Source: Alisma plantago-aquatica
Taxonomy: Eukaryota > Streptophyta > Magnoliopsida > Alismatales > Alismataceae
Direction of reading: 5' to 3'
Assembly (NCBI GenBank): GCA_963693085.1
Contig: OY856409.1
Coordinates: 521,737,803 to 521,801,802 of the forward strand
DNA length: 64,000 nucleotides
Below, one piece after another: positions 12,148 to 24,779 of this stretch (its first letter is position 1; each line of letters begins with the position of its first letter). Made by a program: the position numbers and the translations under genes. Below the pieces are notes generated by a model, which saw nothing but the letters and a program-made list of their open reading frames with translations, searched no databases and was not told the origin of the DNA.

Positions 12148-12260
12148 CACTAGAAGAAAACTAACTTTTTGTTAGGGTTGGATACGATAAATCAGTAAGG
12201 GTTAAATGCCTTAATATAATTTGTTAGAATATTGACCCTTACTGAATATATTAGGCGGGC
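12148..12260 (+). repeat. CACTA-1 left terminal inverted repeat and subterminal repeats
   Basis: The terminal CACTAGAAGAAAAC is followed by GTTAGGGTT (about 12171), GTAAGGGTT (about 12197) and the inverted copy GACCCTTACT (about 12233). In En/Spm elements, short subterminal repeats bind the TNPA-type protein; AAGGGTT is the matching candidate here because it also occurs at the other end. Confidence 0.65.
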
Positions 12261-12329
12261 TCCCGCCAATTGCTCCTCTTAATAGAGGAAGGTTCAGATC
12301 AATTTCATAATTTTGCACGGCTGAGATTT

Positions 12330-12900
12330 ATTGCCAATAAGGCAGACTAAAAGGGTAAAAAAATACACAGCCGATCCAGAACTTTCCATTCTTCCAACTT
12401 CCGCACGCGTCTCCCGTTCTCTCCCCCTCGCGTGTGCATTCTCGCCTGCCGTCCTTCGCCACCCTCTTGGACTGCCGACCTCTGCTCCCCTGGACTGTGT
12501 CGGCCTCGATCTGCTCCCGTCATCCGAAGCCGACATCTGCTCCCTTCCTCCGTTGCGAGCGTCTGCGTTCTCCTCGTATGGTGCCGGTTATGCTCTTTAC
12601 CTCCGCCCCCTTTAATTTCTTAGTCGATCTTCCTATTCTCCTCTCTCTTCTTTGCTCCATGAAGGTCCGGTTGACCTCTGTTTTCCTCCCCAACTCCTCT
12701 GGTTTAGTTGCAAAACTTGCATTTCGGTAATGTAAATTCTGATATGTGACAGCAAAATGAGGGCGTTCAAGGACCCGATTTAGGCCTTGACATTCTGTCT
12801 CAACTTTCATTGACGGCAAGGATAGTTCCGGACAAACTGCAGTTAGATATGTCCATAGTCTAAATCATCACGGACAGCCAGGACCAGGATTAGAGGCCTA
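12330..12900 (+). promoter_or_regulatory. GC-rich 5' region of CACTA-1 (candidate promoter / first exon)
   Basis: About 400 bases rich in C, G and CpG stand out sharply from AT-rich surroundings. Open frames on both strands are composition effects and resemble no protein I know. En/Spm-type elements commonly have a GC-rich, methylation-sensitive region just inside one end, holding the promoter and untranslated first exon; position and orientation fit that here. CACTA-2 has an equivalent GC-rich block at 59570-59960, upstream of its minus-strand transposase. The rest, 12900-14730, has nothing recognisable apart from an acceptor-like TTATTAG directly before the transposase start. Confidence 0.4.
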
Positions 12901-14731
12901 GTTTGACAAGAACGAAGCAGTTTCTGTAAGGAAAAAAGGTAATTTTGATGCTTCTTTATTTAAAATTCTACCTTATTTAAAATTCTATCGTACACAGCAA
13001 ATTTTAAATATTTTGTAACTGTTGTCAATAAAATAAACAATACTTGATACTGAAAAATTACGGATCTAATTGATCTTCCTTAATTGGACGACGATGTTTA
13101 GGAACTGAAGTTCAGGAACAATTTTTTTTATAATTGGTTGTTTATATTTCCAGAAAAAAGTTTATTAGAATTCTTTCATGTTCCATGAGTACATATAAGC
13201 TTTGATTTATAAGTTCGGGTGAAAATAGAAGTGAAAATCAATTCTCATTTCCATAAGTTCTCTCCCACGAGTGTTGCTCTGTCTAGCAAACTTATGCGAA
13301 GGGAACATATAAGGCATTAGAAGCGACTGGAGACCATTTGCATATGCTTTACCATTGTCCGTGAACATTTATTCACCAAAATGATACACTCATATGTTCA
13401 ACTTTTTGTTGTGATCTTTGTTTTTTTGTTAAGAGGTCAACCACCGAAGTTAAGAGGTCCGCCACTTATTACACCAAGAAAAAGAAAGTTAAGAGGTATA
13501 TATTTTACCTATGTTAAAATTGTAGCAGAGGAGGCATCCTATGCTTCTTCTGTAGGACACGAATAAGCATTATGTAATTATCTACCAAATGGAGAATGAG
13601 CATACAACAAGTATCATGCAAAAACCACCCTTAAAAAATTATGAAGAGAAAAATGCTTATTGTACATTACATTGTTATGCATTTCTCATAAGATGCATCT
13701 CATAATAAAGGGATCCTAAAGGTAGAGTGGCATAACAAAAGTTTATGTTTCATAGCGCTAATTAATATGATGAGTTACGGTAGGCTTCTTAGAACTAGAT
13801 CAAGCCACGGTTTATTGATCGCTACTAGGAATCCATCTATGCATTTGTATAGTCTTGCAATGGAAAATTAGATCTTAGAAAAAGTAAGTATCAATCCGTC
13901 GGTATAATGATAGCATAAAGTTAGTCTAAATTCTTCTATTAGCAAAAATTCAAATCATAATATTGAATGTTTGGTTTTAGATTGATTTAAAAATAAATAT
14001 CACTTTAGTTTCCCTTGTGATACACTTTTGGATAACTTGCTTTTTTACTGTCCGCTTGCATACGTTATTACATGTAGTATACCTAATTTTTGTTGCTTTA
14101 CAAGTTAAGCTTCGAATGGATTGAATTTGCATGTCATATCTCATACATTTTCTTTCTCAATTGTATGGTGAATGCTAGTACTTTCAATATTAATCTGATT
14201 TTGGCACAAGAATGTTTTATATATTTATTTCAATCGAATGTTTAATCATGTGAAAGAAATATGACATTGTTAGAATTTTCTCTACCAACACGAAGATAGG
14301 AACATAGAACAAATATTTTTATAAATTGTGTTAAAGTTACAACATACCAATTATATGATACTAAATCAATTATCTGAATTTAATTTTAAACTTCAGTTGC
14401 ATGAAAATTAGTTCCCTAGAAATTTAAGTTACATGGAAGCAATTGGAGACTTAGTGTAGTTAGATAGAAAGTAAACTACAAATTCATTATTATTGCATCA
14501 CTTTGTATGTCATGGGTTGGATTTTAAAATGTGAAAAGATAGATATTTCCAGTCTTCTTGGATACATAATAGGAGGACAAAGTGCACTGCAAAATATGAC
14601 TACAAAAAATACATTTGTAAATTGACCAATGACTTGAGAACACATTTTGGCCTTGGCCCCTCAACTACAATTTGTATTACAATCTAGTTATACTTTACAT
14701 GACAATTTTTTATTTTATTAGGTATTAAACT

Positions 14732-17700
14732 ATGAAGGATTTGATTGGTGATAAGAGTTGGATTTCTCATGGAAAGACTAGCTTTGATAGATGTCGGAGC
14801 ACATTTTTTCAACAGGGAGTTGATGTTTTTCTAAAATTTGCATTTCAGAACAACTCTATGAAAGAGGTTAGATGTCCATGTCGTAAGTGTGAGAATAAGT
14901 GTTATGCAGACATGTACACTATAAGAACTCATATCATAATGAATGGATTTTTAGAGGACTATACAACTTGGTCAAGACATGGTGAGGTACCCAAGACTCC
15001 ATTAAGTGCCCAACATGGTAGACCAGTTAATTGTATCGATGATATAGATGGCATCATTAATGATACAATGGGACACCCTGAATGTGTAGCTTCTGATCCT
15101 ACTATGGGCACGACTAATAAAAGTCATGATGATAATATAAAACAATTTCAAAAAATCATAGAAGATGCTAGTCAACCTCTATATCCTAGTTGCTTGAAGT
15201 ATACCAAATTATCTTGCATCATTCGAGTATTTGAATATAAATGCAAATTCAACTTGACCAACAATGCATTGTCAACCCTTTTTATGATGTTGGCTGAATT
15301 TCTTCCTGAGGGTAATACTCTACCAAAGAATTGGTATGCATGTCAAAGGATAATGTCAACATTAGGCTTGGACTATCAAAAAATTCATGCATGTCGAAAT
15401 GATTGTGTGTTATTTCGTGGTGAGTATGAAAAACTTGAAGCATGTCCTATTTGTGGATCTTCTAGATGGAAAAGATCAAGAAAAAAGAATAGGGTGTGGA
15501 GATTGCTACGGGTACCTGTTAAAGTACTTCGGTACTTTCCTTTAACCTCAAGATTAAAGAGGTTCTTCATGTCTAAGAAATTAGCCCCACTTTTGATTGG
15601 ACATGACACTGTCCCTAGGAGCGGTGATGGAGAGATGAGTCACCCGAGAGATTCATTAGCATGGAAAGATTTTGATGCAAAACATCCAACATTTAGTTCT
15701 GATCCTCGCAATATAAGACTTGCTCTTGCAAGTGATGGTTTCAGTCCTTTCAATTCTTTGATGAGTAGTAGTTGGAGTACTTGGCCTGTTATTTTAATAT
15801 GCTACAACTTTCCTCCATGGTTGGTGATGAAACCATCATTATTTATGTTATCTCTTCTAATAGAAGGTCCAAAATCTCCTGGAAATAAAATTGATACATA
15901 TTTGCAACCACTAATTGATGAGCTAAAAACATTATGGATAGACGGTGTACTGACTTATGATGCAAATAAAGATGAAATGTTCAATATGCGGGTAGCACTT
16001 ATGTGGACAATTAATGATTTTCCTGCATATGGTATGTTGTCTGGTTGGAGCACTAAAGGATACAAGGCATGCCCACATTGTGGTATTGACCATGGTTCAA
16101 TTTATCTTCCACATAGTCGTAAGTGTGTCTATATGAGACATCGTCGCTTTTTAGATGCAAATCATCCATGGCGTTTAGATAAGAAAAAATTTAATGGAAT
16201 GGAAGAACATGGTAGTGCACCTAATCAACTTAGTGGTTCATGTATTCTAAAGTTGTAGGAAAATTATAATATTGCTAATTCTGTTGGTGATACTGGTGGG
16301 GTAGGAAAACGAACAAGTTCTCAGTTGCCTGAAGGATGGAAAAAAAGGAGCATTTTCTTTGAGCTTCCTTATTGGTCTACTTTATTGATTCGTCATAACT
16401 TGGATGTTATGCACATTGAGAAGAATGTCAGTGAAAATATTCTTAGTTGGTTGTTACACAAAGATGGGCGGAGTAAAGAGAATGTTAACGCATGTTTGGA
16501 CATGCAAAAGTTGAATATAAGGAAACCATTATGGCCAAAGAAAAGAACACACAATGATCAATTCTCATTGCCTCACACATCATATAGCATGACAAGTAAA
16601 GAAAAAGAAGATTTTTTGTTGGTGTTAAAAGATTTGAAGTTGCCCGATGGGTTCTCTTCAAACATATCAAACAAAGTGCAAGTAGAGGCCAAAACGATTG
16701 TTGGGCTGAAAAGTCATGATCATCACATCCTGATGCAATATCTTTTGCCTCTATGTTTAAGAAGAACCATTTCAAAACCTATTGCAAAAGTGTTAATAGA
16801 ATTCTGTCGATTTTTTAAGTCATTATGTGCAAAGAAAATTGATTATAAAACAATGGAGAAATTAGAAAGCTCGATGCCGATTCTTCTTTGCAAGCTTGAA
16901 AGGATTTTCCCCCCAGCCTTTTTTGACATCATGGTTCATTTAACTATCCACCTAGCATATGAGGCCAAAATTGCAGGTGCTATAGAATACAGATGGATGT
17001 ACCCAGTCGAGAGATATCTATACTCTTTGAAACGATATGTGCGCAATCGAAGTAGACCAGAAGGATCTATTGCAGAGGGATATCTTTTACAGGAAGCGAC
17101 TATCTTTTGCCAGCACTATCTCAAAGATGTGGAGTCCAACTTAGAAAAAAATATTCGATACAATGATGGACCTATTGGTGGTGGTTTAATTGTCACACTC
17201 TCATATGATGAGATGAATCAAGCACGCCGATTTATTCTATTCAACACTGCTGAAATTGAACCATACATATCGTAAGTGTTTCTTATACAACTTCCAAACT
17301 AAACTGTCATTTTCATCATAATACCTACAATTCTTTGTATTAGGTTGCATCGGAATGAGATCATGCTTCAAAATCCATTTTGGAACGAACATCAAATACA
17401 ACGTGAACAACACAATCATTTTGTTCAATGGTTCTCAAATTATGTAAGTATGATAGTATTTTGAAGAATTAAAACCTATCACATATAACATTGTGCTATG
17501 TATCTTTATCAGGTATGTTCCCTATCTCAAGATATGGTCATTCCAGATGTTGTGCGATGTCTTGCTAGAGGCCCTACATTAGGATTACGGGTCTACAAGG
17601 GTTATTATGTGAATGGTTACAAATTTGAAGTTGAAACAATAGATGACACTCATGTCACCCAAAATTGTGGCATTTCAACAAAAGGAGATGATGACAATAT

Positions 17701-18130
17701 ATTTTATGGAGTATTAGTTGACATATTGGAGCTCCAATATGAAACTATCTCTCCCATTTGTCTTTTCAAGTGTAGATGGTATGATATGGATGATACGATA
17801 GGTTCATATTTAGATGAATTGGGCTTCACTTTAGTTAATACATGTAGAACAAGTTATGATGATGAGCCATTCATTTAAGTATTCTACTCACGTGATATAG
17901 AAGAAACTAATTGGAGCATAGTTTGCCATTGGAGACCTAGAGACACCTTTGATTTACCAACAGAGACTTCACATAGTGAAAATGATGATATAGAAGAAAC
18001 AATTGAGGAAATCAATCAGGGAGGTGGTGGGTTAGAAGATGAGAATGACAACACGTGGATTCGCTCAGACATAGACATTCCTATACACATTGACCATACT
18101 TTATTAACTATGGCCCCAAGACACAAATAA
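14732..18130 (+). pseudogene. CACTA-1 transposase (TNP2 / Transposase_21 type)
   Basis: The first ATG is at 14732, just after an acceptor-like TTAG. The N-terminal Transpos_assoc region is a Cys cluster (CPCRKCENKC, about residue 49) ending in a YTTWSRHGE motif. The Transposase_21 core holds DGFSPF (about 334), GPKSPGNKIDTYLQPL (about 379) and DVMHIEKNV (about 557), whose acidic residues I take as DDE/D candidates. DUF4218 (WMYPVERYLYSLKRYVRNRSRPEG) and DUF4216 (LDELGFTLVN) follow. Two GT-AG introns are visible, about 17273-17342 and 17443-17512. The frame is continuous except for an amber codon at 16256-16258 and an ochre at 17876-17878; coding similarity runs on to the stop at 18128-18130. 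In En/Spm, TNP2 cuts the element ends together with TNPA. Apart from the two stops the gene looks well preserved. Confidence 0.9.
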
Positions 18131-18248
18131 GCATCCCAAGGTACCACCATTGTTCAAAAAATTCTATACTAAATATTCATGTTGTTCTAAACATAGTTGC
18201 AATATTTCTTTAACTCTCACATGTATTTAACAGGCTTGTTTGAAAGCT

Positions 18249-21200
18249 ATGCCTCCAAAGAAAAAGTTGAAGTACTTGAGTGAAGTTGTACATTGTGAAA
18301 GTCAAATTAATTCTAGTGTCATTCAAGATCACCAAGTCACTCACCTCTCACATGACTTAACACCTTCTGAAAGTGGTTCACTTGGATCACATGACCAATT
18401 GTTTCTCTCCATAGCACGTAAGTATATACTAATTATTATATGTTGATTTTATTGGATATGACCTTGTGTATAACATTCACCTATGTTACAGGTAAAGCAA
18501 AAGAAAAGGCCAAATTTAAGCAAAAAGTGTCTAAATCTAATGGTAATTATATATATTTTATATTTTTAAATTAAAGGCATACAACCACAAATTAATATAG
18601 GTTTCATTCAAGATCATCAAGTCACTCACATCTCACATGACTTGACACCCTCTGAAAGTGGTTCACGTGGGTCACATGACCAATTGTTGCTCTCCATAGC
18701 ACGTAAGAATATACTAATTATCATATGTTCATTTTATTGGACATGACTTTGTGTATAACATTCACTCATGTTTCACTTATGTTACAGGCAAAGCAAAAGA
18801 AAAGGCCAAATTTCAGCAAAAAGTGTCTAAATCTAATGGTAATTATATATCTTTTATATTTTTAAATTAAAGGCATACAACCACAAATTAATATAGGTTT
18901 CATTCAAGATCATCAAGTCACTCACATCTCACATGACTTGACACCCTCTGAAAGTGGTTCGCGTGGGTCACATGACCAATTGTTGCTCTCCATAGCACGT
19001 AAGAATATACTAATTATTATATGTTGATTTTATTGGATATGACTTTGTGTATAACATTCACTCATGTTTCACTTATGTTACAGGCAAAGCAAAAGAAAAG
19101 GCCAAATTTCAGCAAAAAGTGTCTAAATCTAATGGTAATTATATATCTTTTATATTTTTAAATTAAAGGCATACAACCACAAATTAATATAGGTTTCATT
19201 CAAGATCATCAAGTCACTCACATCTCACATGACTTGACACCCTCTGAAAGTGGTTCGCGTGGGTCACATGACCAATTGTTGCTCTCCATAGCACGTAAGA
19301 ATATACTAATTATTATATGTTGATTTTATTGGATATGACTTTGTGTATAACATTCACTCATGTTTCACTTATGTTACAGGCAAAGCAAAAGAAAAGGCCA
19401 AATTTCAACAAAAAGTGTCCAAAGAAAATGGTAAATATATGTACTTTATTTTTTTCAAGTTAAATACATACAACCGCTATTACTCAATTGCATCTAGAAG
19501 TGAATCACCATATTTGAATGACCAATCATTTTTCAAGTTAAATACATACAACCGCTATTACTCAAAATTATGTATTTTTTATTCCAAATGCATTTCTTCT
19601 ACAATATGTATATTTGTGTTATGAAAGAGTAAAGCTAATATACATGTGACTTACAGACCGTCAAATCAATAACCTGCCTCATTACTTAACTTCATCTAGA
19701 AGCGGATCACCATATCTAAATGATCGATCTTTGTCTAAAGAAAAAGGTAACAACATGTTGTCCTCTTACATTACTACAAGTGAACAATAATAAAATCATC
19801 TAAAAATTATGTTTGTTAGGTCATACAAGGGTTGCATTAGGTTTCCAAGTTGGCAAAGACTCTACTAGAGATATCCAACATCCTACTAAAGGTAGTTTAT
19901 TTTGGTAAGATATTTTTTTTGAAAAATATTTTTTTTCTTCAGAAATTCAATTCAAAATGTTGCAGAGACCAAAGAAATATCCCCCACCAGTTATAAGGTA
20001 CCTAATCCCTTAGAGCCCAAAGAAATATCTCCCACCACTTATAAGGTACCTAATCCCTTAGAGATTCAGAGTAAAGCAACAACGATTTTGGGAAACATTG
20101 AAGGTGGTGGGTGCTTTTTTGTTTTAAATGTATTGCTTCTACAATATAATTATTGTGTCTTGAAAGAGTAAAGCTAATATAAATGTGACTTACAGACTAT
20201 CAAGTCAATAGCATGCTTCATTCAACTGCATTTACAAGTGAATTCCCTTATTTAAATGACCAATCATTGTACTCCATAGCATGTGAGTGGTGTGTTGTAA
20301 TGATTATCTTATTTATCTCTATAGTATGCAACTTTATAAAATGCACTAGTTTTCTAAACACAGGTGCCGCTAAAGGGAAAGTCAGAAGTTTCAAGAAAAA
20401 TCCTCCAATGCATAAAGAAAATGGTGAATTTGGCAAAGGCTCGATTGAAGATGTTGAACATCATGTTTCAGGTAAATTCCAAGGGTAAGAATCTTGTGTG
20501 CTTACACATACTTCATATATACTCATCAAATTCAAATATTGTAGGAGAAAAAGAAGTACCTACCCATTCTTATAAGGTTCCTAATCCCCTAGAGACCCAA
20601 AATAAAGAAATGGATCTTTTTGGAAACATTGGAACCGGTGGGTGTTAGTTATGTAGAAATTTTAAATTTGGTATTAATTTTCTCAAACAATAGTAAAGTA
20701 ATCTCTAACTTATGATGGCATCTTAGGTCATAAGAGTATTGCATTAGAGTCTCAAGTTGGAAAAGGTTTCAGTAGGGATGTTGAACACCATGTTACAGGT
20801 AGTTTACTTGAGAACCATATTCATCTTTTGTCAAATACTTTATTTTTAGTTATCTAATTAAAATATTGTAGGGACCAAAGAAGTAACTTCCCTAAACTAT
20901 CTCGCATATAACCCTCTAGATATTCAAAGTAAAGCAATGGATTTTCTAAGAAACATTGGAGATGGTAGTTTTTTTAATTCCGAGAAAAATCCTCAACTGC
21001 CAAAATAATTAAAGAAAGAAAAGGTCGTGGATGGACAGGCTATAAATCTATTAAGCCTCCATTGGGTAAAACACATCATGATTGTTGGACACTTCAAAAT
21101 GTGCCCGTGGGTAATGAAGGAGGTACTCTGACACGATTTCTAGGATTGAAGGCTAGAGAAACTGATAGTTTCCCACTACACCTTCACTGGTCGGATTTGC

Positions 21201-22661
21201 AAGATAAAAGTTTTCTTAGTGTTTGGGTAGAGGTTCAGGTATTATTTGTGCCTTTATTAGAATTGCTACACTTCTAACATATATATCATTTCTATATGTC
21301 CATCTAACTAATCATTTTTCTAACAAAAACTCTTCAAATTTAAGAGTTGTGAAACTAAATTGACTCCAAACATTTATTGTGTTATGAAATGGTGTGAAGC
21401 AAGGGTACAAACTAGTGTCATCACATACCGAAGTAATCTGAAGAGGTGGCTACATATTTTGTCTCCAGAGGAGCTTCAACTTTCACCTGAATCAAGGATT
21501 AGCCAAGAACAATGGAGACATTTGCTCATATACTGGAGTAAGGAGGAAACACAGGTAACAAAAATTTTTGATAAACTTAAATCTTTCTTTACCAAGTGTG
21601 ATTTCTGTATATTACATCTATGCTTTCATGTGCAGTTAGTTGCAGAACAAAATGCAACTAATCGTGCCAACATAAGACCAACTTTCACATTAGGGACCAA
21701 GTCGATGCGAAGAAAACAATTTGAGCTGGTAAGCATTTTATTTGAAGATAATACTTCTAAATACTTCATCTTTATGCTGATTTTTATTTTAATAGATGAT
21801 GGCTGGCCTTAATGCATCTGAATATCATACATACATCATCTCTCATAAAAATAAGAAAGGAGAATTTCCGAATGAAGATACTAAGACAATGATGGTGAGT
21901 TATATCCATACTTATATAATCTATGTCATGATCCATTTACTTCTCACTAAGTGATACTCAAATGTACTTATTGTAGGAGGAGATTGAAGCTGAAGCAGAA
22001 AGAAGAAATGTACAAGATAGTCATAATCCCCTTGAATTTCTCCCAGTAATGGATCATGTATATGGAAATCCTCATGGTGGCTATCAAAGGGGTTATGGTC
22101 ATGGGGTGACAAGAAAAATACTCAAAGAGGCCCCTATGATGGAATTAGCACAACAAACCTATCAAGAGATTGAAAAGGAAGCTTCATTTCATGCTCAAGC
22201 ATTAGCTGATGCAAAACGTAGGATGGCAACTATGATGGGGAAGGTTGGCATCCTAAACCAGTGAAACTGTCTCTTATCTTATATGCATTATATATTGGGC
22301 TGAAGTAGACTTTCCCACTTCCATTTACACAAACATTATCTTGTAAGTATTTCTAAAAACCAAATAAATATAAAACAATCAAATATTCCATCCATTATAT
22401 TGAATCCTTTTTGTAAAAACCAAATAAATATAAAACAATCAAATATTACATCCGTTATATTGAATCCTTATTGTATTGCTTAAATAATGATTTCTTCTTA
22501 TCTTCTATTTTATAAGAAGATTTTTGCATAAACTACAGGAGCGGTCGATTTCTTCTCATGCCCGAGGATCAAATAGCGAGGATGATGGGCCAAATTCTCA
22601 GGCGGAACACTCAAACAACATTGGGATGGGTTCTAACATGCAAAACTTTCATATTGATTAG
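18249..22661 (+). CDS. CACTA-1 second gene, TNPA-like (Transposase_24 type), many small exons
   Basis: The chosen ATG (18249) opens MPPKKKLKYLSEV, a basic nuclear-localisation-like start, 118 bases after the transposase stop. The gene is a chain of short exons with GT-AG borders. Units that read FIQDHQVTHISHDLTPSES plus KAKEKAKFQQKVSK recur four times (18249-19430). More diverged exons of YLNDQS, YKVPNPLE and VEHHV types follow (19480-20980). The C-terminal body (about 21020-22264) has GWTGYKSIKPPLGKTHHDCW, GGTLTRFLGLKARETDSFPLH, a W-rich block and NASEYHTYIISHKNKKGEFP, as in the plant Ptta/En-Spm Transposase_24 family. A last exon (about 22540-22661) ends in NMQNFHID and a stop. The predicted role is binding the element's terminal repeats. 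Exon joins were made by eye; I found no obvious lesion, but cannot confirm every junction. Confidence 0.7.
18601..19430 (+). repeat. tandem 296-bp exon-intron repeat in the CACTA-1 second gene
   Basis: Three near-identical units start at 18601, 18897 and 19193 (exact spacing 296), preceded by a more diverged first unit around 18315-18541. Each has exon A (102 bp: 18601-18702, 18897-18998, 19193-19294), an intron GTAAGA...TTACAG, exon B (51 bp: 18788-18838, 19084-19134, 19380-19430) and an intron GTAATT...AATATAG. Both exon lengths are multiples of three and both introns fall after the first base of a codon. Each extra unit therefore adds 51 residues without changing frame. Introns are as well conserved as exons, so the amplification is recent. 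Confidence 0.9.
19971..20066 (+). repeat. 48-bp in-frame tandem duplication inside an exon
   Basis: AAAGAAATAT..., encoding a KEISPTSYKVPNPLE-like block, occurs at 19971 and again at 20019. The 48-bp period equals 16 codons, so the frame is kept. Related YKVPNPLE-type exons occur again near 20550 and, more diverged, near 20880. Confidence 0.75.
22355..22474 (+). repeat. 60-bp tandem duplication in a CACTA-1 intron
   Basis: AAAAACCAAATAAATATAAA starts at 22355 and again at 22415; the two 60-bp copies differ at only a few bases. It lies between the last two proposed exons of the second gene. Confidence 0.8.
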
Positions 22662-24240
22662 TATCTAGAAATAATGATGTGGTCTTTTTTTTGGGTCAAA
22701 AATACATGCCTCTAAGTTGGTTTATTGAAATATGCATGTTGTATTTCACATTTTGTAGAAATTTGAATGATACATGTATTAGTTAAATTTGTAAAATGTG
22801 ACATTTTGTACATGTAAGTCACAACAACTATACATGTGTATTTTGATTAAAGAGGTGCTAAGATGTAATTTAAAAACACATCATTTGAAGAAACACATTG
22901 TTGTCTGTTATGCACTTTTAATTGCAGAATTCTTGATTACTATATTACAGAATCCACTATTACAGTGTGAGGTATGTGAAATTATCATAGTAATGATTTT
23001 CTTTGTTTTTTGTTCTAATCATATACCACTTGTATTGATATGGAATGTCTAACATGTATTAAATGTAGGAATGAGTAAGAGGAAGAATCTAGAGATAATG
23101 AAGATAGAGTAATACATGTAACAATTAGCTCAATCTTTTTCAAAAGTTGAGGTTAGTAAATTTTATATAATTTTATGCATTCGTTTATATTACATTATCC
23201 ATGGACTTTATTTACATTCAGTTAGTTTGAAAGGACTTGACGTACTTTTGTCCATTATTCATGTGACAAGCTTTTCTTTAAGTACACCAACCTACTTTTG
23301 GTTTCCTACAAATTAGGATGAATGGGGGGTTCCTTGAATAAGAGAGTGGGTGTGGGTGATTTGAAATTAAACTATGAGAAAAGGGAGTGAAAATAAGGAT
23401 ACCATTTGAGATCATATTTGGGAATTTTGTGTGTCTTCTCCTCTAATGATTTTGATTAAGGCAAATGGACTAAGAGAAGGATATGTGAGCAGTTTGCAGC
23501 CATGACTGTTTCCTATATGGAACTATGGAGAAATGAAGTATAATCTCTACATAGTGGGCTTCATTGGAGTGGTGTCTTTTTTTGTCACTTGATATTTACT
23601 CCTATGTGAAAAACTACAAGTAATTACTTACTAGATACTAAACAGGGAGTTCATAGTTTTAAATTCACTTTAGTAACTAGTATATTTGCATTAGGTGTTT
23701 TGCAAGTGGTCTAGAGGGTGCATAGATGATGTCAAATTACTGAACCAATTGCCTCTTGTTGTAGGGTTGTAAAAGGGGTCGCATAGATGATGTTAGCAAA
23801 ATATAAAAAGTCAAGGGTACATGATGATGTACCATTAAAGTGAGTATCTCTCATCCATAATTGCACATACCTTACTGTATCTCAAATATTTTTCATGATG
23901 ATGCATGCTGGCTTATGGTGGTGCGTATACAAATTCTTATATATTCCGGAGGCAACTCTTCGCCTCTATTGAAATGGTAGCATATGCATCATTCACTTTC
24001 ATTTCCTGACTAACCACTTCATGTGAGCATATTCTTATTGTTAGAGTAAACTCTAATCTTATTTCTTGTGTAGAGTAAATCAATGATTTGTGTACCAGCA
24101 ACAAAAGCAACACGTGGAACCTCCTATTTATACTCAGTGAATAACAAAGCCATGAATGCCTCAATGCAGAGAGAATGCAGACAATTGAAATAAGCACATG
24201 AAAACTAAATCCTTTCAGACCTACTATGACAAGGATGAAC
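22662..24240. other. CACTA-1 3' region without recognised gene
   Basis: Mostly AT-rich. The stretch 23936-24243 lies directly downstream of the antisense cytochrome c stop codon and could be its captured 3' untranslated region. I recognise nothing else; a possible short captured piece at 23460-23600 could not be assigned. Confidence 0.4.
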
Positions 24241-24243
24241 TCA

Positions 24244-24467
24244 TTAAGACGTTGATTGCTTCAAATAGGCAGTGAGATCTGCCCGCTCCTGTGGCTTCTT
24301 CAAACCAGGAAATACCATCTTTGTACCAGTGATATACTTCTTTGGATTAAGGAGATAATCATATAGAGTTTTCTCTTCCCAAAGTACAGCCATGTTCTTG
24401 TTGGCAGCTGAATACGAGTAACCCGGAGCTGTGTCGGACTGTCTTCCAAAAAGGCCAGTCAAGTTGA
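24244..24467 (-). pseudogene. captured 3' exon of plant cytochrome c
   Basis: Reading the minus strand from 24465 to the stop at 24244-24246 gives the C-terminal two thirds of mitochondrial cytochrome c: [54 protein letters not shown] and AYLKQS. The Met haem ligand in GTKMVFPG is present. The N-terminal part with the CxxCH haem-attachment site is absent. CAG at 24470-24468 directly precedes the exon and looks like a splice acceptor, with intron-like sequence beyond it, so genomic DNA rather than a processed transcript was copied. The frame is fully open and close to plant consensus, so capture was recent. It lies about 470 bp inside the CACTA right end, antisense to the transposon genes. It cannot make a working cytochrome c. 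Confidence 0.92.
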
Positions 24468-24779
24468 CTGCTATTTACCATTCAATAGCATCCAAAATTT
24501 ATTAGACACCTGTATTTTTTTAGCTTTATTTTTGGCCCAGCCAACATTATAAATCAACTAGGGGCAAAGGCCACGTCCTCCCCAATGTATGTCTTTTTCT
24601 CAAAATGAATGAAGATTGGAATCTGGACTTATTCAGAACTTCGGATTTGGAACATTATTTAATTAGCTTATTGAAATGCTTGTTCCAGAAATTTTTTTAC
24701 CGTATGTATACACAAGTTATTCGGATAGAGGTATGAGCCTAACATGTTTTGATCAATATTTTATTTCAATACAACTTTT

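Noticed and set aside
12331..12819. Overlapping open frames on both strands in the CACTA-1 GC-rich block
   Set aside because: Composition effect; no protein similarity, better explained as promoter/untranslated first exon.
13381..13566. 61-codon open frame with repeated AAGTTAAGAGGT
   Set aside because: Short, low complexity, no similarity; probably chance within CACTA-1 non-coding DNA.
24244..24462. Functional cytochrome c gene
   Set aside because: The exon with the CxxCH haem site and the start codon is missing; it lies inside a transposon.
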